NCBI RefSeq assembly: GCF_003610915.1
Contig: NZ_NSDJ01000001.1
Location: 434,001 to 498,000, forward strand
From: Rahnella variigena
GTDB taxonomy: Bacteria > Pseudomonadota > Gammaproteobacteria > Enterobacterales > Enterobacteriaceae
Direction: 5' to 3'
Length of the DNA: 64,000 bases
Every line of letters starts with the position of its first letter. Position 1 is the first letter of the stretch. Positions 1 through 7,240 of this stretch are shown here, one piece after another. The notes under the pieces were generated by a model that did not search any database, had not been told where the DNA came from, and saw only the letters and a list, made by a program, of their open reading frames with translations. A program made the translations under genes and the position numbers.

Positions 1-508
1 TCGGCAGATTCAGGACAATCGATTTAAGCAATCGGGCATCCTGACGCGCGCTGTCGCTGCCGAGTGTCTGCAACGCCAGAAAACGCTCGACCGTGCGCTG
101 GAAATCTTCACTCAGCTGATGCTGAAAACCCTGCAGCACGTCGGGGCGGATCCCCGGCCAGTCTTCGTGCGCGGTAAAGCAAGGCGAAGATGCTACGGTA
201 ATCAGTTTTTCCACGCGCTGCGGCGCGCTCAGCGCAATCTGGCTGGCGACCAGACCGCCCAGCGACCAGCCCATCAGCGAGGCCTTTGGCGGCATGACCG
301 CCAGAACCGTTTCCGCCATCTCTTCCAGCGTCATCGCCCCGAAACCCTCACTGCGGCCATAGCCCGGCAGGTCGATCAGATGCAGACAAAATTGCGGCGC
401 AAGTCGCTCTGCCGTGTAACGCCAGACTTCGGCATTCAGCCCCCATCCGTGAAGCAGCGCAAGATGGCGATCTCCTTCGCCGATTGTCTCCTGGTAAAGC
501 GTGTTCAT
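1..508 (-). CDS. bioH: Pimeloyl-ACP methyl ester carboxylesterase BioH (3' part missing)
   Basis: Alpha/beta hydrolase that removes the methyl group from pimeloyl-ACP methyl ester, ending the BioC-BioH stage of biotin synthesis in the cytoplasm. The reading frame starts at the ATG complement at 506-508 and stays open to the window edge, so about 169 residues are visible (the family has about 256). The N-terminus [12 protein letters not shown] is followed by the oxyanion motif LLHGWG near residue 19 and the nucleophile elbow GWSLGG with Ser82, which matches the E. coli catalytic serine. The Asp and His of the triad lie in the missing part. It is divergent from gntX, with 46 bases between the two start codons, as in E. 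coli. Confidence 0.93.
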   Translation of the reverse strand, partial: MNTLYQETIGEGDRHLALLHGWGLNAEVWRYTAERLAPQFCLHLIDLPGYGRSEGFGAMTLEEMAETVLAVMPPKASLMGWSLGGLVASQIALSAPQRVEKLITVASSPCFTAHEDWPGIRPDVLQGFQHQLSEDFQRTVERFLALQTLGSDSARQDARLLKSIVLNLP

Positions 509-554
509 AGCGTATTGTCCGTGTCTGTCTGAATGGCTAAAGGAACCCGCCACT

Positions 555-1244
555 ATGCTAACAATTGCCGGCCGCTGTTGGCTATGCCAGTGTCCGCTGC
601 ATCTTACGATCCAGGGCATTTGCAGCCTGTGTATGAAACATCTGCCGGTCGCCCCGCCGCATTGCCTGCGCTGCGGATTGCCCTCCAGCGGCGGTGAGGC
701 TGATTGCGGGCGGTGTTTATTAAAACCGCCGCCGTGGGACGCGATGATCTTCGCCAGTCCCTATGAAATGCCGGTGAGCGGGCTGGTGTTGCGGTTCAAA
801 TTCTCCGGGCAACCAGAGCTCGACACCGCACTCGCCCGCTTGCTGTTGCTGCGCTGGCAGGAACGCTACCGGATGCGCAATCTGCCCAGACCCGACGTGC
901 TCCTCAGCGTGCCGCTGCATCAGAAACGCTATTTCTCACGCGGTTATAATCAGAGTGAATTGCTGGCAAAACCACTGGCACGCTGGCTGCATTGTGAATA
1001 CCTGCCCGATGCCCTGAGCCGCGACCGGCAGACGACATCACAACAAAGCCTGACCGAGCGGGAAAGAAAGTGGAATCTGCGTAAAGCCTTCACCTGCCAT
1101 ATCAATCTGCGAGATAAGCACGTGATGCTGCTGGATGATGTGGTGACGACCGGCAGCACAGTGCGTGAAATCAGTAAATTACTGCGCAATCAGGGCGTTG
1201 CTTCACTGCAAATCGCGTGTATCTGCCGGACGTTGCAGACATAG
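555..1244 (+). CDS. gntX: ComF/GntX family phosphoribosyltransferase-like protein
   Basis: Protein of 229 residues of the ComF family, reported in E. coli to be needed for using DNA as a nutrient. The start at 555 ([11 protein letters not shown]) matches the start of known GntX proteins; an upstream in-frame ATG at 501 would overlap bioH and adds no conserved residues. The N-terminal third carries four CxxC-type pairs (CWLC, CSLC, CLRC, CGRC) that look like a zinc ribbon. The C-terminal part is a type I phosphoribosyltransferase fold with the PRPP loop [13 protein letters not shown] near residue 193. It lies between bioH and nfuA as in E. coli. The exact biochemical role is not settled. Confidence 0.9.
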   Translation: MLTIAGRCWLCQCPLHLTIQGICSLCMKHLPVAPPHCLRCGLPSSGGEADCGRCLLKPPPWDAMIFASPYEMPVSGLVLRFKFSGQPELDTALARLLLLRWQERYRMRNLPRPDVLLSVPLHQKRYFSRGYNQSELLAKPLARWLHCEYLPDALSRDRQTTSQQSLTERERKWNLRKAFTCHINLRDKHVMLLDDVVTTGSTVREISKLLRNQGVASLQIACICRTLQT

Positions 1245-1304
1245 GCACGTGCTGCTAACACTCTGGCAACGTGAAGGGTGACGGGTAAAATGAAAGGGCG
1301 TATT

Positions 1305-1329
1305 ATAACCAACTAGAGTAGTCAACTAT
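1305..1329 (+). promoter_or_regulatory. IscR type 1-like site upstream of nfuA
   Basis: The 25 bases fit the type 1 IscR consensus ATASYYGACT-RWWWY-AGTCRRSTAT at 21 positions by my count, including the ACT and TAGTC cores and the terminal TAT. The site ends 12 bases before the nfuA start, where a bound repressor would block transcription. In E. coli nfuA (yhgI) is reported as repressed by [2Fe-2S] IscR, so this is probably the conserved control site. Confidence 0.72.
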
Positions 1330-1341
1330 TGAGCGAATGTT

Positions 1342-1917
1342 ATGATCCTTATTACCGATGCTGCCCAAGAGCACTTTGCCAAATTGCTGGCAAGCCAGGA
1401 AGAAGGCACCCAAATCCGCGTATTCGTGATCAATCCCGGTACGCCGACCGCAGAATGCGGTGTCTCTTATTGCCCGCCGGACGCCGTTGAAGCGACGGAT
1501 ACCGAACTGAAGTTCGAGAAACTGTCCGCTTTCGTCGATGAATTAAGCGCACCTTATCTGCAGGATGCGGTCATCGATTTCGTTACCGATCAGCTCGGTT
1601 CTCAGCTGACGCTGAAAGCACCGAACGCCAAAATGCGTAAAGTCTCTGACGATGCGCCGCTGATGGAACGTGTTGAATATCAGCTGCAATCGCAGATTAA
1701 CCCGCAGCTAGCCAGCCACGGCGGACGTGTTTCCCTGATGGAAATCACTGACGACGGTATCGCTGTTCTGCAATTCGGCGGCGGCTGTAACGGTTGTTCA
1801 ATGATTGATGTCACCCTGAAAGACGGCATCGAGAAAGAACTGCTGCAAAACTTCCCTGAGCTGAAAGGCGTTCGTGACCTGACCGAACACCAGCGCGGTG
1901 AACACTCGTTCTACTGA
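1342..1917 (+). CDS. nfuA: Fe-S biogenesis protein NfuA
   Basis: Iron-sulfur carrier protein of 191 residues, the same length as E. coli NfuA. It delivers a [4Fe-4S] cluster to apo-enzymes such as lipoyl synthase and aconitase, mainly under oxidative stress or iron limitation. The N-terminal half is a degenerate A-type carrier domain (about residues 1-95). The C-terminal Nfu domain carries the cluster-binding pair in [15 protein letters not shown], Cys149 and Cys152. It follows gntX as in E. coli, with an IscR-type site in front. In E. coli gntT comes next; here a type VI secretion cassette follows. Confidence 0.96.
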   Translation: MILITDAAQEHFAKLLASQEEGTQIRVFVINPGTPTAECGVSYCPPDAVEATDTELKFEKLSAFVDELSAPYLQDAVIDFVTDQLGSQLTLKAPNAKMRKVSDDAPLMERVEYQLQSQINPQLASHGGRVSLMEITDDGIAVLQFGGGCNGCSMIDVTLKDGIEKELLQNFPELKGVRDLTEHQRGEHSFY

Positions 1918-1946
1918 TCGGTTAACGCCATTCCAGTATCACAATA

Positions 1947-1977
1947 CTTTAGGGTTCAGCACTGCTGGGCCCTAAAG
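1947..1977 (+). terminator. Stem-loop after nfuA, possible terminator
   Basis: Perfect 8-base stem CTTTAGGG / CCCTAAAG with an inner CAGCA/TGCTG pairing, 30 bases after the nfuA stop. No T run follows directly, but a second weak hairpin (CCCCA...TGGGG, about 1989-2011) is followed by a T-rich stretch near 2014-2027. The pair may act together as the end of the nfuA transcript. Confidence 0.4.
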
Positions 1978-2085
1978 GTTGCTGACTCCCCACACTTATT
2001 CAGCTGGGGCTACTCTTTTCTTCTTTATATTCTGCGCCGTGGCTGCAAGCAAACACTGCATTATGAAAAGAACGACAAAGAGTCA

Positions 2086-2577
2086 TCACGCCGTCACTCT
2101 TTCCGTCCACGCATCGCTGTAATGAATGTTGCCGTCTACAAACTTCCAGGTGATTTTTTCGTACATCATGGAAACTGACTCCATGTGGTTCATCTGTGAG
2201 TTACCGGCCATGCGGATATTTGGCACGCACGGATTTACGCCGGTTATCTTCACGCCCTCCATGACAACAATGAAGTAACACACCTCCTGACCGGCATCAT
2301 TGATTGAATAAAAACGAACTTCTGCACTTTTAAGCATCTGGCCAGTCGCCACAGCTTTGTACAGGTACGGACTTGAACTGTCGGTCTCTTTCTCAAACAT
2401 GAAAGCTGAATGAGACCGCGGGCCAGTGATTTTGCCAGAAGCGGGATCAACAGGCAGATTAAGCCCGTGGCTCATTCCAATAACCTCGATACTGCCCTCG
2501 CGGCCGTTGACGTCAACGGAGCCTTTGATGTCTGCACCACCATCATCTTTAAGCCATAGGTACGGGGGGATCGGCAT
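2086..2577 (-). CDS. Orphan Hcp family type VI secretion tube protein
   Basis: Hcp-family protein of 163 residues. Hcp hexamers stack into the inner tube of the type VI secretion system and also act as chaperones or carriers for small effectors. Recognisable family features are YLWLKDDGGADIKG at the N-terminus, GKITGPRSHSAF near residue 48, the SSPYLYKAVATGQ stretch, and the C-terminal ITWKFVDGN...DAWTE. It is the last gene of a three-gene minus-strand unit with effector and partner genes, one base after the partner's stop codon, with a strong ribosome site (AAGGAGA). No sheath, baseplate or ATPase genes are nearby, so it must serve a T6SS encoded elsewhere. Confidence 0.88.
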   Translation of the reverse strand: MPIPPYLWLKDDGGADIKGSVDVNGREGSIEVIGMSHGLNLPVDPASGKITGPRSHSAFMFEKETDSSSPYLYKAVATGQMLKSAEVRFYSINDAGQEVCYFIVVMEGVKITGVNPCVPNIRMAGNSQMNHMESVSMMYEKITWKFVDGNIHYSDAWTERVTA

Positions 2578-2578
2578 T

Positions 2579-2869
2579 TTACTTTCTCCTTATTTTTTTA
2601 ATTGATTTCATTATCACGACATATCCAACAACGGCGGAAAGTACTGAACAAACCACCCATGTTAAAACCCATAAATCATCAAAATTTTCCTGACTCACAA
2701 AACCATCTGCCCGCTGAGCAAAACTTTCAGATGCCTCGAGGCTGATAAAACTTTCCGGGTTTATTGCCAGTGCAGCCAAATAAAGCAGCACAAAAAATAA
2801 GGCCAGTTTGCCTAATTTCATGGCTAAATATTTGAAACAGGAATTTAGGCTACGGACAGGTTTTGCCAT
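2579..2869 (-). CDS. Small two-helix membrane protein, probable immunity partner of the Tlde1-like effector
   Basis: Protein of 96 residues without a name I recognise. Two membrane segments are visible: about residues 20-36 (LGKLALFFVLLYLAALA) and 66-87 (VLTWVVCSVLSAVVGYVV), joined by a polar loop of some 30 residues; the tail KSIKKIRRK suggests cytoplasmic ends and a periplasmic loop. The start at 2869 is preferred because GAGGTG lies seven bases upstream, while the internal Met at 2821 has no ribosome site. The gene overlaps the 3' end of the effector gene by 20 bases, the tight coupling expected of an effector-immunity pair, and a periplasmic domain fits an effector that acts on peptidoglycan. 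The immunity role is inferred from position only. Confidence 0.6.
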   Translation of the reverse strand: MAKPVRSLNSCFKYLAMKLGKLALFFVLLYLAALAINPESFISLEASESFAQRADGFVSQENFDDLWVLTWVVCSVLSAVVGYVVIMKSIKKIRRK

Positions 2870-3365
2870 TTACGATCACCTCAATGCTGCCGTAAGCTTT
2901 TAAAGCTTTCATGCAAGGCACATCGATTAATGTTGTTCTTAACAGTGCGTTTCTTACCATCGCAAAATCTGAATCGTGGGGGAGCGTAATACATCCCTCA
3001 GATAAGGTGCCGGGGTGGAGGCGGAAATTCCCCCGTTTTACTAATTCTATCCAGGTGTAATCGTCTATCGTCCAATCATCACGCCACAAAGCAAACCAGT
3101 CGGAATGCTTATACGTAGCACCTTTTCTGTAGTGGTTGTATGTGTCTTTTATGCCAGTTTCAAGTCGCGATTTCAGCCCCCCCTCTGGACGGTCAACAAT
3201 CCAATATTTACCGGCTGGTATTGGCCCTTTGACTGGAATCATCCCGCACCCGCCAAGGTTGCGATAAGCACCGTTACCAGAAAACGCGAGAAACGTTCCT
3301 AACCCCGGAAAACTTAACGGTGAATAATCAGCATCGTTAATAACAAACTTTCCATTTAGTGCCAT
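2850..3365 (-). CDS. Tlde1-like (DUF2778) peptidoglycan-targeting T6SS effector
   Basis: Protein of 171 residues with the DUF2778/Tlde1 layout. Members are type VI effectors related to L,D-transpeptidases that cleave or modify tetrapeptide stems in the target periplasm. The family core is visible as NGAYRNLGGCGMIPVKGPIPAGKY (about residues 31-54, given here with its key GxGxYRN...G.IPxGxY pattern) and the catalytic segment RLHPGTLSEGCITL with His117 and Cys125. There is no signal peptide, as expected for T6SS cargo. It is the first gene of the unit effector, membrane partner, Hcp; the start is preceded by AAGGGG. The target activity is inferred from the family. Confidence 0.8.
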   Translation of the reverse strand: MALNGKFVINDADYSPLSFPGLGTFLAFSGNGAYRNLGGCGMIPVKGPIPAGKYWIVDRPEGGLKSRLETGIKDTYNHYRKGATYKHSDWFALWRDDWTIDDYTWIELVKRGNFRLHPGTLSEGCITLPHDSDFAMVRNALLRTTLIDVPCMKALKAYGSIEVIVNGKTCP

Positions 3366-3693
3366 CCCAGCCCCTTACGCTCCAATTTAGCTAGGATGAT
3401 TTTATGCCATTAACCATTTAATTATTGTGGTTTTATTGTTAACAATTGCTTAATTGTGACGCGATACACACTGTCTTTAATGAGCAATAATTTGCGTCAG
3501 TCGCTGTGCCCGTAATGGCACAACCAGACTCGCTTTCAGCACGCACAGATTGCGCATAAAACAGAGGCAGGGGAAAAGGAATCGTGTATTACAACACGTC
3601 TCAGACCTGCTTTCTCAAGCGAGAGCCAGGCCGGACACACACACTTCCCCGGATGTCATTTCTAAGGAAATCACTGTCTGTCCGGAGTCTGTT
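3366..3693. other. Intergenic region with long inverted repeat over a ribosome site
   Basis: This 328-base stretch separates the divergent effector gene and the DUF1996 gene and must hold both promoters. Its left part (about 3400-3460) is AT-rich. Its right part contains an imperfect nested hairpin: outer arms CCGGACA (3631-3637) and TGTCCGG (3679-3685), inner arms GTCATTTC (3655-3662) and GAAATCAC (3667-3674). The right outer arm runs into the GGAG at 3684-3687 that serves the start at 3694, so a folded leader could hide that site. No small gene was seen. Confidence 0.45.
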
Positions 3694-5112
3694 ATGAAAA
3701 AAACCTTACGCGTTTTAGTCCCTCTCGCGGGTCTGTTCGCCCTGATGCCGCTGGCTTCTCATGCGGCATCAGGACAGTCCAACGTTTCCTGTTCCTATAG
3801 CCATACCCTCGGCGACGATGCCATTCTGATGTTTGGTATGCCCAATCACGCGATGCTGCACGATTTCTTTGGTAACACCAGCACCGATGCGTATTCCACC
3901 TACGACACGCTGCAGGCGAACCCGGAAACCACCTGCGACAACAAGGCAGATTCCACCGCCTATTGGGCACCGACCATGAAACTGCCTACAGGCGAAGTGG
4001 TGAAGCCGTCGTATCAGAAAACCTATTATCAGGCTAACTCGGTAGAAAAGTATCCGCTGACGCCTTTCCCAAAGGGGTTACAGCTGCTGGCAGGGGATCA
4101 CGTGGGCACCGCACCCAATCCGCACGTCAGCTTCTTGTGTGCCAATGGGAACGGCTACACAAACACCGCCGATCAGGTCTGTGGTTTGCGCTCAGGCGGG
4201 GATGCCGTGCAGTTCAACATCGGCATTAACTTCCCCAACTGCTGGGACGGTGTTCATCTGAAACCTGAGAAGGGTGTGGCGAACGCCACGTATGACTCAA
4301 ACAATGTCTGTCCTGCGGCTTTTCCGGTGAAAATACCTAAGGTCAACATGAACATTGCCTACGTGTTGCCGCAAATCACCTCACTGGATACCAGCAAAAT
4401 ACAGCTTTCGCTGGACCCTGAAATGGTCGGTGATCAACGCATCGAGAAGTGGGGCAGCATTTACACCGCCCATGGTGATTTTGTGAATGGCTGGCCTGAA
4501 CAGTCAGCGAAATACATGACCGACTTGTGTATGAATCTGGCTTTCGATTGCAGTAACACCATCCCTTACAGCTACGAGCCTGCACTGGAAGACACGGTCG
4601 TCAGCAGTACCAACAGCAGCACCAATTACGGCAGCAGCACGTTGCTGACCGCCAGCGACAACTGGAAAAACGGCGGTCATGCCAGTAATCCGGAAAGCCT
4701 GATCCTGTTTAAGTTTAAAATTCCTGCGCTGCCAGAAGCCATCCCGGCCTCTGAAGAGGGATTATTCGTCTACCGTCTGCGGGTGTTTGGTGGCAATGCG
4801 GCTTCCAGCGCCACCGGCAAGCTGAATGTCTACAGCACATCCACGGACTGGGATGGCAAAACAGTGAACTGGGATAACCATCCGGCAACGGATTACCAGT
4901 CAGCTGGCACCATCTCGATGAATAATAACCGTCAGTATCGCGACGCTATCGTGGATACGGCTGTTCGCCAGGCGCTGGCAGAAGGCAAAACGGAAGTCGC
5001 TTTCTACCTCGGTGGTGACCAGAATGGCGGGACGTACACCTTCGATTCCACCGAAACCAACCATCCACCGTTGCTGATCGTGAAAGGCTACAAGGCGGCA
5101 ACAGAGAATTAA
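3694..5112 (+). CDS. Secreted DUF1996 protein with C-terminal CBM96/DNRLRE-like domain
   Basis: Protein of 472 residues. The start at 3694 gives a clear signal peptide (MKKTLRVLVPLAGLFALMPLASHA); the frame is open upstream to 3550 but without a signal or ribosome site, whereas GGAG at 3684 is well placed. Residues about 30-280 match DUF1996: HAMLHDFFGN, a conserved cysteine in ETTCDNKADSTAYWAP, and FPNCWDGVHL. Residues about 300-470 resemble the DNRLRE/CBM96 beta-sandwich (EDTVVSS..NYGSSTLLTAS, STSTDWDGKTVNWDN, then the NHPPLLIVKG end). DUF1996 proteins are common in fungi and actinobacteria and are secreted; CBM96 domains bind alginate or related polysaccharides. The likely role is binding or modifying an extracellular polysaccharide, but no catalytic activity can be assigned. 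Confidence 0.78.
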   Translation: MKKTLRVLVPLAGLFALMPLASHAASGQSNVSCSYSHTLGDDAILMFGMPNHAMLHDFFGNTSTDAYSTYDTLQANPETTCDNKADSTAYWAPTMKLPTGEVVKPSYQKTYYQANSVEKYPLTPFPKGLQLLAGDHVGTAPNPHVSFLCANGNGYTNTADQVCGLRSGGDAVQFNIGINFPNCWDGVHLKPEKGVANATYDSNNVCPAAFPVKIPKVNMNIAYVLPQITSLDTSKIQLSLDPEMVGDQRIEKWGSIYTAHGDFVNGWPEQSAKYMTDLCMNLAFDCSNTIPYSYEPALEDTVVSSTNSSTNYGSSTLLTASDNWKNGGHASNPESLILFKFKIPALPEAIPASEEGLFVYRLRVFGGNAASSATGKLNVYSTSTDWDGKTVNWDNHPATDYQSAGTISMNNNRQYRDAIVDTAVRQALAEGKTEVAFYLGGDQNGGTYTFDSTETNHPPLLIVKGYKAATEN

Positions 5113-5119
5113 TCACAGC

Positions 5120-5144
5120 GGCCTGAGGAAACTCAGGCCCTTTT
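5120..5144 (+). terminator. Rho-independent terminator of the DUF1996 gene
   Basis: Perfect 8-base stem GGCCTGAG / CTCAGGCC with a GAAA loop, followed by CTTTTCT, 7 bases after the stop codon. It also lies just beyond the 3' end of malQ on the other strand, although the minus strand lacks a T run. Confidence 0.9.
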
Positions 5145-5156
5145 CTGCCACATGGA

Positions 5157-7232
5157 TTACCCCTTTCGCCGTTTGCTCAAATCGGCCAGCAGCGCATCAA
5201 TATGCTCATCGCCAAACATTTCCTCCAGCGTTCGCGTCAGTTTGCGCTGCCAGTTAGGGTATTCAGTATTCGTGCCCGGCACATTAACCGGCAAATCCAT
5301 ATCCAGCCAGTCTTCCGGTTGCAGGCCGAGCAATGCGCTGGCACTGCCCGCCAGATAACGCTGTAGCCCGCCATTTAGCACCGGCGTCATCGGCATGTTT
5401 GCTGCCGTTTTGCCGATCGATTTCGGCACGCACCCTGTCTGATGTAACGCATCCAGCAATCCCTGCTTGCTGTGTTCACGCTCCCCACGCAATTTCTCCA
5501 GCACCTGCGGATCAGGATAAACGCCCAGTGACGCACCGAGCGTTAAATCGCCGCCTTCCCAGTAACCGCGCAACGTAGGCAGATCATGCGTGGTGACCGT
5601 TGCCATTGCCTGCGGAACATAATCCTCCGGCGGCCGGTAAACGTAGTTTTTATCGTGCTCGAAATACAACACTTTGTAGGAATACACCCCGCTGTCACGC
5701 AGGCTGGCGACAATCTCTTTCGGCACTGTACCGAGATCTTCGCCAATCACCATGCACTGATGCCGCTGACTTTCCAGCGCCAGCACGCCGAGTAAATCTT
5801 CCAGCGGATAACGGACATACGCGCCATTCCCCGCCTCCTGATCCGCCGGTATCCACCACAAACGCAGCAGCCCCATCACGTGATCGATACGCAGCGCGCC
5901 GCACTCCGCCATATTTGCCCGCAGCAAATCAATAAACGGCTGATAGGCACGGACTTTCATTTCGTGCGGATCAATGGGCGGAAGTCCCCAGTTTTGCCCC
6001 TGTGGGCCAAGAATATCCGGCGGTGCGCCAATCGTCGCTTTCAGGCAATACAGCGCCGGATCAGACCAGGTTTCCGCGCCGCCTTGCGCCACGCCGACCG
6101 CCAGATCACGGTACACGCCGATCGGCATCTCCAGTTCCACACTGCGCTGATAGCATTCAGAAAACTGCGTATGCGCCAGCCATTGCTGCCACTGAAAGAA
6201 CTCAACTTCACTGGCATAACGCTCACTGAATTCGCGTACATCCGCGCTTTGGGCATCGCGATAGGCTTGCGGCCACACCGGCCAGCCCCACTGGCCTAAA
6301 TCCAGATCCCGCAGATGCACATGCAGCGCGTCGAACAGCGCCTGTTGCCGCAAACTGTCGCCGCCGAGTTCCACGAACCGGCGGAAATCCTGCTTACGCG
6401 GCTTGTCTTCCGCCAGTTCACAAAACAGCGGCCAGGCCAGTTTCAACGCGGCGGATTTCAGCGCCATGACCTGCGGATAATCCACAAACTCCGTACTGCG
6501 CGCCTGCAATAACGCGTCACGCGTCTCTCCGGAATGCCACCAGTTTTGTGCTTCGCGACTGGCGGCGAATTCCTCCACGGCGTTCACATCGATGTAGGTC
6601 AGGTTCAGCCAGCGGCGGGACGACGGGCTGTACGGACTGGCACTTTGCGGATTCGCCGGATACAGCGAATGGACAGGATTCAGCCCGACGAACGCCCCGC
6701 CACGTTTGCCAACTTCTTCGACCATTTTTTTCAGGTCACCGAAATCACCCACGCCCCAGTTATTTTCCGAACGCAGCGTGTAAAGCTGCACCGTCGCGCC
6801 CCACAGTTTTTTGCCCGCCCGCAACGCCTGCGGCTCATAGCAACGCGGCGGCGCGACGATAATCCGGCAGTGCCAGACATTGCCGTTTTGCGATAACGTC
6901 AGCTGGTGATAACCGGCAGGCAGCGCTGCGCCGAGGTTCAGCGCCTGACCCGCCGGGATGTCGCCGTGCGTCTGACTGCCGTTTTCCTGCGTCAGTTGCC
7001 AGCCGAAAGCGCCAGCACCTTCCGGCGTTAGCAGCACTTTTTTGCCTTGTGTAAATACTTTTACCGGCGGTACGGGCGTGATTTCCGGCACGTCAGCCGG
7101 GTCCCGCCCCATCGCCGCGAGCAAAGCCGTCCGCGTGTCATCGGATACTGTTTCGACGTCATCCGTCATATTGATGAAACTGTCTACAATCCCTGCCCGG
7201 CGCGCGGCTGCAACGAGTTGCTTATCTTCCAT
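5157..7232 (-). CDS. malQ: 4-alpha-glucanotransferase (amylomaltase)
   Basis: Cytoplasmic GH77 enzyme of 691 residues (E. coli 694) that disproportionates maltose and maltodextrins, releasing glucose and making longer chains for MalP. Motifs: the nucleophile region LRIDHVMGLLRLWW near residue 450, the acid/base region VIGEDLGTVP, and VTTHDLPTLRGYWEG. The start at 7232 (MEDKQLVAAARRAG) has AGGAGC in front and matches the family; an upstream extension of the frame to 7343 lies inside malP and is not coding. It is the second gene of malPQ, 8 bases after the malP stop. In E. coli the operon is activated by MalT. Confidence 0.96.
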   Translation of the reverse strand: MEDKQLVAAARRAGIVDSFINMTDDVETVSDDTRTALLAAMGRDPADVPEITPVPPVKVFTQGKKVLLTPEGAGAFGWQLTQENGSQTHGDIPAGQALNLGAALPAGYHQLTLSQNGNVWHCRIIVAPPRCYEPQALRAGKKLWGATVQLYTLRSENNWGVGDFGDLKKMVEEVGKRGGAFVGLNPVHSLYPANPQSASPYSPSSRRWLNLTYIDVNAVEEFAASREAQNWWHSGETRDALLQARSTEFVDYPQVMALKSAALKLAWPLFCELAEDKPRKQDFRRFVELGGDSLRQQALFDALHVHLRDLDLGQWGWPVWPQAYRDAQSADVREFSERYASEVEFFQWQQWLAHTQFSECYQRSVELEMPIGVYRDLAVGVAQGGAETWSDPALYCLKATIGAPPDILGPQGQNWGLPPIDPHEMKVRAYQPFIDLLRANMAECGALRIDHVMGLLRLWWIPADQEAGNGAYVRYPLEDLLGVLALESQRHQCMVIGEDLGTVPKEIVASLRDSGVYSYKVLYFEHDKNYVYRPPEDYVPQAMATVTTHDLPTLRGYWEGGDLTLGASLGVYPDPQVLEKLRGEREHSKQGLLDALHQTGCVPKSIGKTAANMPMTPVLNGGLQRYLAGSASALLGLQPEDWLDMDLPVNVPGTNTEYPNWQRKLTRTLEEMFGDEHIDALLADLSKRRKG

Positions 7233-7240
7233 GTCTGCTC

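Noticed and set aside
2077..2102. AAAGAGT / ACTCTTT inverted repeat at the Hcp stop as terminator
   Set aside because: Seven A/T-rich base pairs overlapping the end of the coding region, with no clear T run after it.
3550..3693. Start of the DUF1996 gene at the ATG at 3550
   Set aside because: The extra 48 residues are basic and polar and would put the signal peptide in the middle; the ATG at 3694 has a ribosome site and starts the signal peptide directly.
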